This document shows, piece after piece, positions 19,669-20,418 of a stretch of DNA of 20,418 nucleotides (its first letter is position 1; each line of letters begins with the position of its first letter). Made by a program: the position numbers and the translations under genes. Source of the stretch: Krasilnikovozyma curviuscula (lineage: Eukaryota > Basidiomycota > Tremellomycetes > Cystofilobasidiales > Mrakiaceae). The stretch lies in contig MVAQ01000319.1 in NCBI GenBank assembly GCA_014825775.1, positions 1 to 20,418 on the forward strand, read 5' to 3'. Below the pieces are notes generated by a model. That model was given only the letters and a program-made list of their open reading frames with translations. It was not told the DNA's origin and searched no databases.

Positions 19669-20418
19669 CTACCAATCCAGCAGCGTCTTGCCCTCGGGTC
19701 GCTGCAGGTCGATGCCACCACGGAGGTGCTGGGGCATGATCTTGCCCTTCAGGATGGTCTCCTCGACTATGCCGACACAGTCTCTCGGCCTCACTCGGCC
19801 ATAGTACATTGTCGCACCCGTTGGGAAGCAGATGATCTGTGAACCATCAGCGTGCAAACGAGCCACCCTGTGTCAGTTTTAGATCTAGGAAAGAGGAAAG
19901 AGAGCAGACGAGGTAAAAACGTACCATGACACCAGCGTACCTATGTCCACCAAGGTGTGAAATCTTGAAGATGCCGACCTCCTTGCTCTCCTCGCTGATT
20001 GCCTCGAGCCTCCTCCGCACCTCTTTCTCGCGCTCTTCCTGGCTGCCCTCGATGGCCTCGATGGCCTCGGACGACGCGAGGTCTGCCATGGACGCACCTG
20101 TAGTGTCGGCGGAGTAGCCGTGCTGTGCGAGTGTGCTGCTCAAGACAGACTCGAGCAGGGGCGCGGCGATGGCGCATCGCTTATCCCTCGTCTTGTGGGA
20201 GCCTGTCGACGATACACATATATGATCAGTAAACGCTGGAAGGGATAGAAGTTAGTTGGTAGACGTACAAAGCAAGATCACAGCCTTGTACGGCAGCACC
20301 CAACTGCTCCCGATGGGCCCTCCTGAGGAGATGGGCTTGTCGATACCGGCGCGGCCCAGGTTCGGGTCGAGCGCGTGAGCGTAGACATCCTGGGCACCTG
20401 ACTTGTTGACTGGGATAC
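19669..20418 (-). CDS. APD1: Apd1-like [2Fe-2S] thioredoxin-like ferredoxin (partial, N-terminus outside window)
   Basis: C-terminal 197 or so residues of a sucrase/ferredoxin-like protein (Apd1/Aim32 family), a thioredoxin-fold ferredoxin with a [2Fe-2S] cluster held by two Cys and two His; yeast apd1 mutants are sensitive to oxidative and other stresses. Exons: 20418-20269 (partial), 20202-19925, 19836-19669. The ligand motifs are intact: CSHKTRDKRC (Cys-x8-Cys) and HLGGH (His-x3-His), followed by YAGVMIICFPTGATMYYGRV and the ILKGK...LRGGIDL tail. The second intron must run to 19837 (GGTTCACAG); the earlier CAG at 19869 would break the frame. Codon phase at the right edge starts at 20416. 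A helical, acidic insert (EAIEGSQEEREKEVRRRLEA) separates the two ligand motifs. The gene is in tandem with the F-box gene on the same strand. Confidence 0.91.

Noticed and set aside
19294..19842. 182-codon open frame on the plus strand
   Set aside because: It is antisense to F-box exon 1 and the last exon of the Apd1-like gene and crosses their intergenic gap, so it is a chance frame.
19837..19924. Earlier acceptor (CACAG at about 19869) for the second Apd1-like intron
   Set aside because: It shifts the frame to a stop within a few codons and would insert residues absent from the family; the CAG ending at 19837 gives YAGVMIICFPTG.

Overview
The window looks like nuclear DNA of a basidiomycete fungus, most likely a tremellomycete yeast of the Cryptococcus/Kwoniella type. 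The genes are dense, almost all are split by short introns (mostly 54-90 nt, GT...AG), they lie on both strands, and they encode fungal or eukaryotic housekeeping families. No prokaryotic operon, phage, integron or CRISPR signal was seen. All exon models were built by eye from splice sites, reading phase and family alignment remembered from general knowledge. No search was run.

Layout, left to right. 2-334 (+) is the C-terminal end of a WASP/Las17 actin-nucleation regulator. 503-1518 (-) is a Cuz1/ZFAND1-type protein with two AN1 zinc fingers and a ubiquitin-like domain. 1858-3292 (-) is mitoferrin, the mitochondrial iron carrier (Mrs3/4). 3293-4096 is unresolved. 4097-5377 (-) is a short-chain dehydrogenase/reductase of the sugar/polyol type. 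5628-7960 (-) is a tandem bromodomain Rsc4-like subunit of the RSC remodeler. 8191-9778 (-) is an Old Yellow Enzyme. 9794-10554 is a divergent intergenic region with direct and inverted repeats. 10555-12548 (+) is Mo25/Hym1 (11 exons, two of them 14 nt). 13124-13904 (-) is ribosomal protein uS11 (Rps14). 14405-15021 (-) is an unidentified spliced candidate. 15300-17060 (+) is a BTB/POZ protein. 17298-19577 (-) is an F-box protein. 19669-20418 (-) is the C-terminal part of an Apd1-like [2Fe-2S] thioredoxin-like ferredoxin.

The genes do not form one pathway. Loose themes are iron and redox biology (mitoferrin, Old Yellow Enzyme, Apd1-like protein), proteostasis and ubiquitin (Cuz1, BTB, F-box), and cell polarity (WASP, Mo25). 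The most unusual signal is a long imperfect hairpin (about 40 base pairs over 114 nt) that fills intron 1 of the uS11 gene. It is a candidate splicing zipper, autoregulatory element or intron-encoded RNA. Other second-look items are a 17-bp repeat at a 21-bp pitch and two dyads upstream of the Old Yellow Enzyme, a 15-bp tandem duplication upstream of the F-box gene, and three stretches where I see coding-like sequence but cannot name a product.
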